DNA from: Zygnema cylindricum | Taxonomy: Eukaryota; Streptophyta; Zygnematophyceae; Zygnematales; Zygnemataceae | Direction of reading: 5' to 3' | Assembly (NCBI GenBank): GCA_037447655.1 | Contig: JBBHKE010000176.1 | Span: 595,455-659,454 of the forward strand | Length of the DNA stretch: 64,000 bases | Shown here: positions 11,325 to 22,450 of the stretch, one piece after another | Numbering within the stretch: the first letter of the stretch is position 1 | Layout of the letters: every line of letters begins with the position of its first letter | Made by a program: the position numbers and the translations under genes | The notes under the pieces: generated by a model | Database searches by the model: none | The model's input: the letters and a program-made list of their open reading frames with translations, nothing else | What the model was told of the DNA's origin: nothing

Positions 11325-12318
11325 GGTTATGGGCCCACCCTCTATGGTGCCCATAATCAACAGATCTTGGTTTATTTAGTGGGAAGCTATGATGACAAAG
11401 GCATTGTGTGAGAAACAATATTGGGGTATTGTTAGTGGACTAGTAAAACTTACGTCTTAAGGAACTCCACCAAGGTTTGGAGGAGTGAGGTTTTTTGCAG
11501 CAAGATCTGCTCCAACGCAAGAGACAGATAATAGGTATAGCACTGTGTCTCAAAAGGGGGAAGGAAAGGAGACACCTCTCACTCCTATTGCCACGGCACC
11601 CGGAGCGGTAGCCAAGACGACAGAGGAAAACGACGTTCAGATGTGGGAGTAAACTAACATGAATGCCAAGCACTTCATTTTGAGGCACCTCACTTAAGGT
11701 TTGGCGACCTCTCACCTTCACATCTTCAAGGCCGAGGAGTTGTGGATGACCTTAGTGGAGATGTATAGAGCTGGAACCATTCAAGAGATCAAGTTGGTTG
11801 AGCAATAGCTGACGAGTTACACTTGCAAAGGAGGAAAGATGTTGGACAATTGCAATAATTTCTCTTGTCTGTACACGGAGATGGAAAGTGCTGGATGGAT
11901 AGGCATTATGAAGATAAAAGTTAACACTCTCATCATAAAGTTGCCGGAGGAGTATGAAAAAATAGTGTACCGAGTGCAAGAAATGGATGATAGTGCTATG
12001 AAGTGGAACACCGTGGTTCGAATGATACTTGTGCAGCAAAACACCATTGAGATTCGGAGAGGAGGAAAGAGAGTTCAAGCTCTAGTTGGCGAAACAGACC
12101 AGTGGAAAAAGGATCCGAAGAAGCCGTACAACAACTTCAAATGGGAAAAGAACCAATTTGAAGAACTGAGGACTCTAAAGGGCCTTTGCAATTTCTGCAA
12201 AAAGCCGGGGCACTTCATAGCAGATTGCATCAAGCTATCAGAGCTGAGGCTTCAAGAAAATTGTGGAGGGGGTTTTCTCGGAGGGAAGAAGAAAGCACTT
12301 GTGGTCACAAGAGTGTAA
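11325..12318 (+). pseudogene. Element B gag, several stops
   Basis: The primer site GGTTATGGGCCCACC (11325-11339) opens the frame VMGPPSMVPI. The gag then shows WGIVSGL, NMNAKHFILRHLT and MYRAGTIQ, and from 11839 an open stretch of 159 residues (MLDNCNNFSCLYTEMESAG ... NTIEIRRGGK). The zinc knuckle CNFCKKPGHFIADC is intact (about 12189-12230). In-frame stops occur in the first 500 bp (for example near 11374, 11458 and 11650). It is related to the gag of D and F throughout. Confidence 0.85.
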
Positions 12319-12379
12319 GGAGAGAACGAGGAGGACAAATCTTCCGAGGAGGAAGATGGGGAGCTTATTCTTCACGAGA

Positions 12380-15300
12380 ATCTACAGGAGAAGGAGATCC
12401 CTCAGAAACAAAAGTGTTCCCTTGAGCTATTCGAAAAGCTCCAGAGGAGGGATGGATCATAAACTTAGGTGCATCCATGCATATGTGTCGTGACAGGCAC
12501 CTCTTCACTAAGCTAAGAAAGATCCCTACTGTGCAAATAGAGTATGGGGATGAGAGAGTAGTTACCACAGATCTAGTGGGCTCGATAGATTTGAAAGTCT
12601 TAGTGGAGTGTAAGACTTCTATTCTCACATTTTTAAATGTGCTCTACATTTCTCAGCTAAGTAAGAATCTTGTGTCTACCTCTGTATTAGATGACAAGGA
12701 TTTTGATACCTTCACTAGAAAGGGAGTCTTTACAACTAAGTATGGAAATTAAGTCTACTAACAAGCAGATAAGGGTAGCCAAGGAATGTTTAGGCTTAAC
12801 CTGAGTAATGAAAAGAATAGTGCTTACTATGCTAGTGTCCCGAGTTTGATGATCTGGCATAAGCGTTTGAGACATGTGCATTTTGACAAACTAAGGGAAA
12901 TGAAGAAGCTGGGTGTAGTAGAAGGCATTCAATTTTGGGATAATGAAATGATGGATGATTTATAGTGGCTCTGCCCAAAGTAAGGCTCACAGACTTCCCA
13001 TTCCCAAAACTGCCACACATAGAGGTGAGAAAGTTCTAGATCTGGTCCACACAGACATCTGGGGACCAGCCAGAGTACCTTCGATTGGGGGGAAGAGGTA
13101 AATGCTGACAATTACTGATGATTGGTTCAAATATTTTAGAGTCTACTTCTTAAGAACAAAGTCTGAAGCACCAAAGTACTTTAAAGAATATAAAGCCTGG
13201 AGTGAGAAGTTTCATAGAACCCCCATTAAGAGAATAAGGAGTGATAATGGGGGAGAGTACACCTCTAACCAATTTGAGGATTATTTGAGAGATGAGGAAG
13301 TTCAGCATCATAAAATTGTACCAAATAATCCCGAACAGAATAGGGTAGCTGAGAGGTTACACCGGACTTTGGGAGATAGCGTATTCAGTATATTAGCAGA
13401 TAAGAAAATAGGAAGAAGATTTTGGGTAGAAGCCATGAACTATGCTAACTACATTAAGAATAGAGTCCTCACTACAGCTGTTAAAGGGATGACCCCTTAT
13501 GAGAGATGGGTTGGAAGGAAACAGAATATCTCTCACTTGAAAGTATTCGGTAGTCAAGTTTACAGTCTTGACAAAGATAAGAAAAACTGGAAACTAGATG
13601 CTAAAGGGAAACCGGGATATTTTGTGAGATATAACGAGGATGTCAAGGGGTATACAGTCTATGACTTAGCTAAACAAGATATCATTCTAGTAAAGCATCT
13701 AGTTGTCATTGATAAAGGGAAGTCTTTTGATCCCTTCAAATACACTAAGAAAATCAGAATCATTTTTGAGTCCAAGAGTGAGGAGAACTTGGATCTTCCC
13801 AGAAGGGACACTAGTAAAAACATGATTCCAACTCCAGGGGAGATAAAAGATGGGGGAGATATACCGGAATCCTCTCATATTCCTACACACTTTGAGGAGA
13901 GAGAGGATGAGGAGTTAGAACCGGTTTCCATGTATAGGGGAGCTGATGAGAGAGTGTGGAGGAATCTAAGGCTTCCCTCTATTTCAGCTTCGATCTTTGA
14001 GGGAGGACGGAGGAGTTGCAAAAGACTTCAAGAAAAACAGGCTGCTCACAAGGTAACAAAGCTTTCTCACCCAGAAGAGCCTCACTCATACTCGGAGGCA
14101 ATAGATAGTCCAAAGAAAGAGAGATGGGTCAGAGCCATAAATAATTAGATGGCTTCAATCATGGAGGCAAATACGAGGGAAATGGTGGACTGTCCACCAG
14201 ACAGAAAAACTATTCGTTGAAAATGGGAATTTAAACTTAAACTGAATCCACATAATACCATTGAGAGATATAAGGCTAGGTTGGTAGCAAAGGGGTTCAC
14301 CCAAAAAGAGGGGATAGATTATGAGGAGACCTTCGCTCAGTAGTTCGATTCCCATCTGTAAGGATTCTCCTTAGTCTTCTTGCAGGGGGAGACATGGAAA
14401 TACATCAGATGGATATTAAGACCACCTTCCTCAATGGTGAACTCGAGGAGGAAATCTTCATGCGGCAACGAGAAAGATTTGTAGAGGAAGGAGAGGAAAG
14501 CAAAGTCTATAAACTTATAAAGTCCTTATATGGACTAAAGCAGGCCCCTAGACAGTGGAATAAGAAACTAGATGAGTTTTTTACCAGTCTGGGGTATATT
14601 CGGATCAGTTTAGACCATTCTATTTATATGTTTGAGGATAAGAATGGTGTGACTTTTATTGCAATTTAGTGGATGATTTGCTGGTATTGAGTAAGTCTAT
14701 GGAGAAGATAAAAAGGATAAAAAAAGATCTTAGAAGTAGATTTGACATGAAGGATTTAGGGGAGGCTAAGTATATTATGGGAATTCAAATGGAAAGAGAT
14801 AGGGGGAAGAGAATAATCAGACTTACTCAGAAAGAGGCTATGAGAAATATGTTAGAGAAATTTCAGATGAAGAATGCAAACAGTTTTACCACTACAATAG
14901 ACTTGAAGAAAGTAAGTGATCAAAGAGTAGAACGAGGAGTGATAATGCTAGATGATCAGATGAGTCCAGAAGTGAGGCATTTTATGAAGTATATTCCTTA
15001 CAAACATGTTCTAGGAAGTTTGATTTACTTTATGAATTGTACCAGACCTTACATACTTGCAGCAGTTGGAGTCCTCAGTAGCAGTCTTAATGATCCCTTG
15101 AAAAGAGACAGGGAGGTAGCCAAGAGAGTAATGAGGTATCTGGTGGGAACTAGGAATCTATGGTTGCATTTTGGAGGGGAGCACACTAACATCACTACTT
15201 GGAGTGATGCCAGTTACGGGGATGCACCTATGAGAAGATGCATTTTTGGGTATGTATTGTATGTGGGGGAAGGTGCTTGCTGTTGGAGCAGTAAGTAACA

Positions 15301-15667
15301 AAAGGTTGTTGCCCAGTCCACTATGGAGGCTAAGTACATGGCCTCTTGTTCTGCTGTGAAAGAGCTGATGTGGGTGAAGTCTTTGTTACAAGAATTGGGG
15401 TACATGAAGAAGGGAGTGCATGAAATTTTTTGTGATAATGAGGCTGCAATTGAAATTGCAGCCAATCTAAAACATCAATTCAAAGCTAAGTATATGGACA
15501 TAAGATTGAGTTTTGTGAGGGAAAAGGTAGAAAATAAAATTGTGAATTTGGTGTATAGGAGTGATGGGAAAATAGTGGCTGATATGATGACAAAGCCTGT
15601 GCCATCTCCCAAGCTAAAGTTCTGTAGAGAAAAGTGTGGATTAAAAGAGAAACTAAAATTAGACTAA
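12380..15667 (+). pseudogene. Element B pol (protease, integrase, RT, RNase H), broken
   Basis: The protease region reads GWIINLGASMHMC near 12455; the usual DSGAS has become NLGAS, so the catalytic Asp is lost. The integrase core is mostly open at 13102-14148, with RSDNGGEYTSNQFEDYL and NPEQNRVAERL providing the second Asp and the Glu. RT resumes at 14394 (MEIHQMDIKTTFLNGELEEE ... SLYGLKQAPRQWN). One base is missing in the Tyr codon of the YVDD motif at about 14666, shifting the frame. RNase H follows (TWSDASYGDAPMRR, STMEAKYMASCSA, FCDNEAAI), ending at 15667 just before the polypurine tract. Confidence 0.9.
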
Positions 15668-15680
15668 AAAATATGGGGAG

Positions 15681-16626
15681 TGTTGAAATCACTAGATTTA
15701 GGGGAGGTATTTTCTAGGTCTTAATTGAAATAAAAAGGGAAAAAAAAAGCATAGGCAATCTCCCTTCACCTTCTCTCTCTAGCCCCCATACTTGTTGTAG
15801 TCACTGAAAGAGAGAGAGGGCGGTGGAGCCATGGTTACCTTAGCTCCATAGGCAGGGCTTAAGAGTGATCTAAGTCACTCTCAACCAAAAAGGTTGAGTT
15901 CGGTAGGACTCAAACCTCCGACCGGTAGGGCGAGGCGTAGCCGTCAACCCTTACCAGTCTGTCGTAGTAGTCTGTTAGGATACATGGGGTTTGATAGCTA
16001 TTTAAACAATATATAGGCGGCTAATCCAATTAACAGAATTACAAATAGAATACATAGAAACTAGTTGGAGTTTTAGTTCGCATGAAACAAATGTACCAGA
16101 CATTTGTTTTTGAACGGCTGTCGTTTAAAGCCGATTTTGATGTGACGGCCCGCACCATCGCAAATATCCCGTAATGGCCGCCTTGGCGGTTTTTGGTCGT
16201 GACATGACAGGGCGACATGTGGCATGATGTCATTGAGCTCCATGGGCTTGTCATACATAGGCCGTATAGAAAGTACATCAGAAGTAGTACCTTTCTGAAC
16301 TGTACAGTCTTGTGATTGGTTTCGTACCTCAGTAGATAGGAGTTATGAGACGGTTGCGGACTTAGTAAATTGAGGAGGTAGGCGCCTCTCTCCTAATATG
16401 TTTGTATAAATATTGGCATCTAGGCCACTCCATAACTAATCGCCTGGTTAGGTGTTTTCACTGATTCTACTTGTTGTAGACTCAGGGGAGTCCAGACTAC
16501 ACAGGGGTGCACTCAGATTATCTATTTGTCTGTTTGGGTGGCATTTGCTTTAGTTGAAAGTGGGTTAGTTCAAAAATACCTAGAGGCTTCCTCAATTTTG
16601 GTCCAAATGGGAGACACATTATTGCA
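15681..16626 (+). repeat. Element B 3' LTR
   Basis: 946 bp, starting TGTTGAAATCAC directly after ATATGGGGAG and ending ATTGCA. The TATA box is TATAAATA at 16405-16412. The antisense tRNA-like module is at about 15895-15966, with B-box GGTTTGAGTCC, one base from consensus. Compared with the 5' LTR it lacks about 50 bp and has many substitutions, so the insertion is not recent. Confidence 0.9.
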
Positions 16627-16734
16627 GGTCCAAGTTGAATGCATCTAAAAATGCTCCTAAATAGGGAAGCTGATGCCCTGTCCTTTGAGTTTAACCATAA
16701 ACATGCGTATATGTGCAACCGAATTCCTCCTTGT

Positions 16735-16935
16735 TTCTTTGTTTCTTTGTTTCTTTTGTTCTTAAGAAACCTTTTTTTTCTTTCTTTCTTTGTTTCTTTC
16801 GTTCTTAAAAAACATTTTTTTTCTTTCTTTCTTTGTTTCTTTCGTTCTTAAAAAACATTTTTTTTCTTTCTTTCTTTGTTTCTTTCGTTCTTAAAAAACC
16901 TTTTTCTTTCTTTCTTTCTTTGTTTCTTTGTTCTT
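16735..16935. repeat. 43-bp minisatellite, about four copies
   Basis: The unit combines TTTCTTTCTTTCTTTGTTTC with TTTCGTTCTTAAAAAACATT. GTTCTTAAAA recurs at 16801, 16844 and 16887, a period of exactly 43 bp, with less perfect copies on both sides. The plus strand is pyrimidine-rich. 16627-16734 holds no recognisable gene and does not continue the gag into which B inserted. Confidence 0.85.
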
Positions 16936-17741
16936 TTTTTGCTTTGATATTGCTTTCTTTGTTTATTTAAAAATGTTATTAAAAAAAAATTGGTTCACAT
17001 TTCATAATCTCATTACAGCAATGTAACACTTGACCAGGGGTTGAGAAGGGTGTATTGATTATTTTACATTTGTTGCATTATAATTTTTTTGATTATTGTT
17101 TGCGATTGTAAAAGAAATGATGTTTTTTTGTCTTATCTTTTATATTTAGATTTTCATTCATGATTGGTGCAGGTATGGTGAAAGTCTTGCACGTCTTGTG
17201 TAAAAATATTTGTGGCGTGTCTTCATTTGAAATTACGTCATTGTGTTTATTCTTTCGGAAGTGGGTTTTTTAATTTTGTAGCTTCTGCAAGCATCAAAAG
17301 AAGAGTGACTTCTAAGCCTATTATCCATAAAAACGATAGTGTGATTTAGAGGTCAGGAGCAGTTTACTGCGTTTCTTCGACATTGGTCTCTCCTAAATGA
17401 AAGTCTTTGTTAAGCATTTCTTTTCTAGTTGATGAGTTAAAATTAGCCAGAAACGTGTGTCGTATATTATGTTCAAAACGCTGAAAATAATATTTTCAAA
17501 GATAAATCAGACATACAGTTGAAGAGCAAATGAGAGGGGACGCAGAGAAAGGAAAAGAGCAATAGCAAAGAAAAGGAACTTAGCAAGATAAAGGGAAAGT
17601 TTACGTGAGGGAGAAGTAAAACAGAGAAGGAGATCTTTCTTAAGAAATATAAGTTAAAGATTATCCATCGTTTACGTTAGAGCCTTCATTGTTTCTAGTT
17701 TGGCAATATCGAACGTTTTTGTTTATTATTTTTTTTTGCAG

Positions 17742-18089
17742 TGTTGCCTGCAACAACCTACCTCTTGATTGGCAAAGTTTCGCTATCTTTTACCACGATC
17801 TCTAAAATCAACCTCTCCTTCAATTACTTATCGGGTACACCCGTTTTTTCCGTAAACGAAATCGAAACTTGCGGAGGGATTCAAAGTAATTATTTTGACT
17901 TCCAAGACTCCTGTCTTATTTGCAGTCAAGACGAACAGAAGGACAACTCAAGCTGTAATCGTTTTTGCAAAGCTTCCCAGACAGTTGGAGCTTGCGGGGG
18001 TAACGGAATATATTATAATACAAGCACTTTTACATGCGTATGTGACGATGGATATAATCTTTTTGAGGATCCTGGGGTTTGTGCTTTCA
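17742..18089 (+). CDS. Exon of a possible host gene, cysteine-rich EGF-like
   Basis: Not assigned to a named family. An open stretch of about 116 codons is preceded by a pyrimidine tract and TTTTTTTTGCAG (a good 3' splice site) and followed by GTAAGT at 18090 (a good 5' splice site). It begins with a leucine-rich-repeat-like segment (INLSFNYLSGTPVFSVN). A Cys-rich region follows: CLIC, CNRFCKASQ, then ACGGNGIYYNTSTFTCVCDDGY, which has the spacing of the end of an EGF-like module. This suggests a secreted or cell-surface protein. The upstream exons were not identified. It could be a fragment left in repeats. Confidence 0.45.
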
Positions 18090-19615
18090 GTAAGTTTTTA
18101 AGCTCAAATATATATGTTTTTACAGTGGAGTTGTAGATGGTTTCTGGGTTTTCTTGGAAGGTCTTTGAAACATTCTTTAAACGGTAGTTAGGGTTCAATT
18201 TATTCCTTAGAAAAGGAGTTCATTAAGAAAGACATTATGTTCTTATTACAATTTATCACTTCAATAACCCAATCATGAAAAAAAACTCCATCGTTGGTTC
18301 TTGTTTGACATAACTTCACTTCAAACCTTCATTAATGAGAATGTTGTCGACATGTTTATGTGGATGGAATAAAATAAACTCTGTTAGAATCGTGACTCAA
18401 TGTGAAATAAACCCAATCCGAAGCTATAAATAGCAAATAAATTTTGAATCAAACTCGAAGTTTTGTTGAGTTTGTTAGAAGCATCGTTGTAGTGACAATT
18501 TAGGCAATCTCTCTTCTCCAGTCCACAACATTATAGTGGGTATTCCAGAAGACCGTTTGTTAACTATAGGTTGATCATGATTCTTGGTCATTTCAAAACT
18601 ATAACACAACTGCAAGTTTAAATTGGAGGGTTTAGGGGTCTTTTGATGACAAAAAACCTTCTTCATGTATAGATGATTAAAAACTCGCGTGAATGAAGAA
18701 ACGTGCTTAGCGATCATCGGATGGACCGTTTTATAAACGTGTGATAGCATTGAGATTTTTTGGTGTGCGTAATTTTGTTCAATGCGCAATTTAGTTTCAG
18801 TTAAAACGAACCTTTGGTTGAAGAAAGGGAGACCATGAATAACTATTCATATACCATGGTTTTTTTGTAGTGTTTAATATATTAATTTCGGAGGGCCGCT
18901 TATCGTCAATGCTGTGAGCAAAAAAACATTATTATATACATTTAACGTTATGTTATGTTAAGTGGCCAAAAGAAACCGGCACCGTATCAGTGTGTTAAAG
19001 GGTAATAGCTATTCAAATTGTACCCACCGAGGCGACATGGAATGGCATCTCATGTGCAACTGTTTTCTAATTTCAGAGTTTTTTTAGAATTTTGAAAGAT
19101 TCAATTTAAAACTTTACCGTGGACCATTTGTGTAGATACATGTGGATTCCGCTTATTCACACCAAAATTTCAAGTGTCTTCAAAGCAGACCAAATATTTT
19201 CGTTACACCTTACCGGCTTTATGCCGAGCGAGGAAGGAGACACTCCTTCCTGGATGGTGGCCACCAGCTGGAACTGGGTGAGGAGGAAAGCAATAGAACA
19301 AATTACGGATCAAAATATTTGCAGTGAGAATTACATTTACACCTAAATACCTGTTTATTTTTGCTAAGCATTGTTATTTTATGCTGGTTTAGCATTTCTT
19401 CTCTTTAGCATTTGTACAATGTCATTTTATACCCCAAGTTTTGAACTCAATCTTGCTCCGAGAATTTGTGATTAGTTTGATTGTTCCAAACATATTCATA
19501 ACAAAATGTTTGAGCCAAATTACCTGAAGTTATCACCCGTACTAGGTTTATTAATTCTACATGTTGGACAGGTATCTAATTTCTACATTATTTTTGTGGT
19601 GGATTTTCGTTGCAG
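18090..19615 (+). other. Probable intron (1.5 kb), no other gene seen
   Basis: Begins GTAAGT and ends TTCGTTGCAG. Joining the flanking exons keeps the reading frame (one base of a codon on the left, two on the right). It is AT-rich with short spurious open frames on both strands. The stretch at 19119-19346 has no recognisable domain. Confidence 0.4.
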
Positions 19616-19680
19616 ATTCTTGTTCGATTTATGCTCCAATCGCAGCCATAGAAAGCACGTATTATATAGTCAATAGAGGT
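19616..19680 (+). CDS. Possible next exon of the same host gene
   Basis: Follows TTCGTTGCAG. In the phase set by the upstream exon it reads NSCSIYAPIAAIESTYYIVNR before a stop. A further cysteine-containing open stretch (VNATCDAKGWPPTTLNF...) lies at about 19731-19850, after TTTTATAG, and may be another exon. I could not find a donor/acceptor pair that joins them in frame. The gene model breaks off before the copia fragment at 19990. Confidence 0.35.
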
Positions 19681-19989
19681 CAAATCCCTCTTCCCAAAAT
19701 TCAAGAAACGCATATTTTTGATTTTATAGTGTGAATGCAACGTGCGATGCTAAAGGATGGCCACCAACAACTCTCAACTTCACTGCGAATACTGGGCTTG
19801 TGCTCACAAGTTATAACAGTGGATCAACAAATTGCCCTTCGGTAAACTTCGAACCAGGTCACTTCGAACTAGGTTTGACGATAGCTGGTGTGATGTGAAG
19901 ACAGATAAAAAATGAAACTGAAGTACAATCAATAGCTTATTTCATAGACATTAAAAAATTATGTATTTTTCAAAATTTGACTGCACATA

Positions 19990-21232
19990 GCTTGTTGTTA
20001 AAGAAGCCGCAAGAAAACCCAATTACACAAAATTTAATGGAAGACAGTCAGAGGCATTCGTATATATTAACCGAAACAAATGGACGAACAGGTTTAGTCC
20101 ACGAAGTAGGAGTGGGATTTTTGTCAGATATAGTGCGAATTCGAATCAATACCGAATCTTCAATCATGTGACGTGGAACGTAGTGGAGTCACGGAATGTT
20201 GAATTCCATGAGAATTTAAAGTCGGCCATGGAATATTCGAACGGCAAGGAGCGACGCTTGGATTTTGAAGAAGAAAACAGTTTGGAGGAGTTCGAAGTGG
20301 CGGATTCGTCAAATGAGGAAGACAATCATTAAGAGACTCCAAAACGAAAACCGAAATTTTGTAAAGTTTCAAATTTTGACAATTTTGATTTGGAATCCAC
20401 TTTGAGTGATGATAAGTCTGAGATTTCAAAATTATCTTTGAAAAGTCAATATAGTGAAAAGAGTTTGCCAACAATTTCTGAAAAGAGTGAAAAGAATGCA
20501 ATGCAAGAAGAAGTGATTGATAGGAGAATTAATCGAGAGAATAAGGGAAAAGCACCTGAGAGACTAAGTCTTCAAATGAAAGCTAGTGATAAATCTCATA
20601 ATTTTATTTCAGAGGCTAAGTTAAATGAATTACTTTTATAGCAATTATTGCAAGAGAGTGTTAGTGGTGACCCGAAATCTTATACGGAAGCTAGAAATTC
20701 GAGTGATTGGGAGTCTAAGTGGAAAGTTGAATTTGACAAAGAATATAAATCTATTGTTGAGAATGAGACTTTTGAGGAAGTAGAACTACATGAGGGAAAG
20801 AAGGCCATAGATTCTAAGTGGGTATTTAAGACAAAAATTGGTGCTTCCGGTGAATTAATAAAGTATAAAGCAAGATTAGTATGTAAGGGATTTCAATAGA
20901 AAGAGGGAGTGGATTATACGGAGACCTATGCTCTCGTGGTCAAGTTTGATTATTTGAGGATGATCATCTCATTTGCGACAGCCTGGAAGAAGCATATCCA
21001 TCAATTGGACGTGGAGACCGCTTTTCTTAATGGAGATCTCGAGGAGGAGGTTTATATGAAGATTCGAGAAGGAGTACCATCCAAACCGGATTTAGTGTGG
21101 AGACTCAAAAAATCCTTATATGGGTTGAAGCATGCTCCAAGAACATGGAATTTATGCTTACATAAGGTTTTGATTGACTTTGGATTTGTAAGAACAATTT
21201 ACTCGAAATCAAATTACCTATGCACAAAATGA
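19990..21232 (+). pseudogene. Copia fragment: integrase C-terminus to mid RT
   Basis: The integrase end appears first at about 20010-20200 in a shifted frame (RQSEAFVYINRNKWTNRF, IFVRYSANSNQYRIFNHV, WNVVESRNVEFHE), matching the KxxGIFVGY...VVxSRDVxF region of copia integrases. After an acidic linker, one frame with stops at 20639 and 20897 carries RT: IDSKWVFKTKIGASGELIKY, YKARLVCKGFQ, HQLDVETAFLNGDLEEEVYM, SLYGLKHAPRTWN. It ends at 21232 before the catalytic YVDD motif. No LTR was found. The lineage differs from elements B-F. 21233-21600 holds nothing recognisable. Confidence 0.85.
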
Positions 21233-21599
21233 AAATGATCGCAAAAAATTAGTACGGTTCAACAAACATATAAATAAATGAACTGACATGAAATTTCGCA
21301 CGTCAAAACGAAAAAGCTAGACATGCGGTCAATTGAGGCATGCATAAAATAGCTGCATGATAAAATCGACCGCTGGCCAGTTTTAAAACCAAGAAAATAT
21401 TCAATAGCACTGGAGATCCAAACATGCTGCTGCGCGACGCCTTTTTTTTGCAGACGATTTTTCTGAACTGATTAATGATGTTTTTCTCAACGGATCTTCC
21501 TTCTTCTTTCCCTTTTCGCACGCCCGCACGATCACCGATCCTCCCCCCTGAACCACCCTCCTTTTCCTCCCTCCCTCGATCCTCTCTCCCTCCTCCTCC

Positions 21600-22440
21600 C
21601 ACTATAGCCTACTGACCCATAGATTACCCTGCCACCCTCCTCTACCCCCCTAACAAATGTGTTTCACACAACACAGATTACTCCACTGTGAACAGATTCA
21701 TCTCAAAATTCTCCAATATGCACTATATTCTAGACAATGTCATCTCCTAAAGTTAAAGCCAAATCCACAAGGGCATCCAAAAGAAATGAGCTGCAGAGTT
21801 TCCTGCAAAATTTAGTTTCGTGCGCCCGGGATAAAATATGCAGCGTTTCAAGTGTGAGTGTACCTTTGCGTACCTCCAAATTTCCTCCACGTTTTTTTTT
21901 TCCTTTTTTCTTCTTCGTTCAATTGCCACCATTGCTTGCGCTCTGTTGCTTGGCAACGTTGATGCCCTTCGTTGCTGCGTTGCGAAGCAAACTGCTTCCA
22001 CTGATTCACCATTGCTCCAACTACGTTGCTTTGTTGCGTTGTTGCGTCGCGACTTGAACTGCTTTGCTGATTCACCACTGCTCCAGCTGCGTTGCTTTAC
22101 TCTATTAGTTTGATATCGTAGTTGAGCTGCTCACAACTGCTCTGCTCACACATTACACTCTTTTGTGTTGATGCCACTGTCACACTATTAAAGGTAAGTA
22201 TTACAAAAACTTATACAAAAATTATTCTAAGTCCTAGAAACTCCCCTCGCAGCCTCGTCTAGTGAGGACTAAAGCTTTCAAACTCAACACTCCTCTAAAG
22301 CTTTAGACTTTGTACTTCACTACGCCTACAGATTCTTCTATTCTAATAAAGGCAAGGACTTATAAAATATTCAATAGTTTGATAATTCCCTCTCACAGCC
22401 TCCACTACTAAACATTCATACACTAGTAACATTAAGATTT
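21600..22440 (-). repeat. LTR-like repeat, likely 3' LTR part of remnant H
   Basis: 21640-21800 (CACAACACAGATTACTCCAC ... ATGAGCTGCAG) matches 24255-24440, as expected for two LTR copies around the H body. A TCTAAGTCCTAG block near 22225 is shared with other copia LTRs here. 21950-22110 contains two related ~70-bp copies rich in GTTGC/GCTGC (CTGATTCACCA(T/C)TGCTCC). Ends are approximate; the left edge is near 21600. Confidence 0.5.
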
Positions 22441-22450
22441 TATCAGACAT

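Larger units (their letters stand above)
10327..16626 (+). mobile_element. Copia element B, two LTRs, degraded body
   Basis: A 6.3-kb element with LTRs at 10327-11324 (998 bp) and 15681-16626 (946 bp; about 50 bp near 10875-10935 of the 5' copy are missing from the 3' copy). Both LTRs start TGTT(A/G)AAATCAC and end ATTGCA. It has the internal tRNA-Met primer site, gag, protease, integrase, RT, RNase H and a polypurine tract (ATATGGGGAG) before the 3' LTR. It sits in the gag of remnant A3. The left flank is TATTT but the right flank is GGTCC, so no 5-bp duplication remains. Confidence 0.9.

Noticed and set aside
16735-16935. CRISPR-like array
   Set aside because: Copies are contiguous without unique spacers, low complexity, in a eukaryotic context.
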